A DNA stretch of 5,916 nt, from NCBI GenBank assembly GCA_021204375.1, contig JAJPZL010000215.1:1-5916 (forward strand), given 5' to 3'. Both the position numbers and the translations under genes were made by a program. The notes under the pieces were generated by a model. The model did no database searches, had not been told where the DNA came from, and saw nothing but the letters and a program-made list of their open reading frames with translations. Position 1 is the first letter of the stretch. Each line of letters opens with the position of its first letter. This DNA comes from Bacteroides sp. Lineage in GTDB: Bacteria > Bacteroidota > Bacteroidia > Bacteroidales > Bacteroidaceae. Below, piece by piece: positions 5,908-5,916 of the stretch.

Positions 5908-5916
5908 ATTCTATTG

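Noticed and set aside
1..5916. CRISPR array, tRNA or riboswitch, including an SAH riboswitch for ahcY
   Set aside because: No regularly spaced repeats or tRNA-like cloverleaf were seen. Only 9 bp upstream of ahcY are included, so a leader riboswitch cannot be assessed.

Overview
The window looks like chromosomal DNA from a member of the Bacteroidota, most likely order Bacteroidales. This rests on protein style: a BlaI-type repressor next to an M56 (BlaR1-like) peptidase that carries a TonB C-terminal domain, a very long YfhO-type membrane protein of the Bacteroidetes kind, and a SusC-like VVGYG motif. A possible Bacteroidetes -7 promoter element (TTTATTTG) at the left edge is weak support. 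There is no species-level marker here. I see no rRNA, tRNA, insertion sequence, CRISPR array or phage gene.

Layout. Positions 30-1859 (+ strand) hold a two-gene signalling unit: an intact BlaI/MecI-family repressor (30-407), then, 34 bp on, an M56 peptidase/TonB gene (442-1859). The second gene is split over three reading frames by three shifts, each at or beside a six-base homopolymer (T6 at 767-772, A6 at 1144-1149, A6 at 1384-1389). Undoing the three single-base changes gives one continuous 472-residue protein with no internal stop and all expected motifs. A strong hairpin at 1867-1898 separates this unit from the convergent minus-strand genes.

Positions 1917-4412 (- strand) encode an intact 831-residue polytopic YfhO-family protein. 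Upstream of it on the same strand, 4489-5907 encodes a complete S-adenosylhomocysteine hydrolase (AhcY, 472 residues). The 76 bp between them hold a nested hairpin followed by a T-run, so the two are probably separate transcription units.

How the genes work together. The left pair fits the BlaI/BlaR1 scheme: a membrane sensor peptidase perceives a signal and relieves repression by a winged-helix repressor. No beta-lactamase or other effector is visible, so the target lies outside the window or is unrelated to antibiotics. YfhO (probable GT-C-type envelope glycosyl transfer) and AhcY (methyl-cycle housekeeping) have no evident link to the pair.

The main point of interest is the broken peptidase gene. 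The middle shift sits exactly on A AAA AAG, a classic -1 ribosomal slippery heptamer, in the correct phase, and is followed by an ATGA stop/start overlap. The other two shifts do not fit a canonical -1 signal. Sequencing or assembly indels, recent pseudogenisation or homopolymer phase variation therefore remain as likely as programmed frameshifting. I do not see convincing evidence for a wholly new system.
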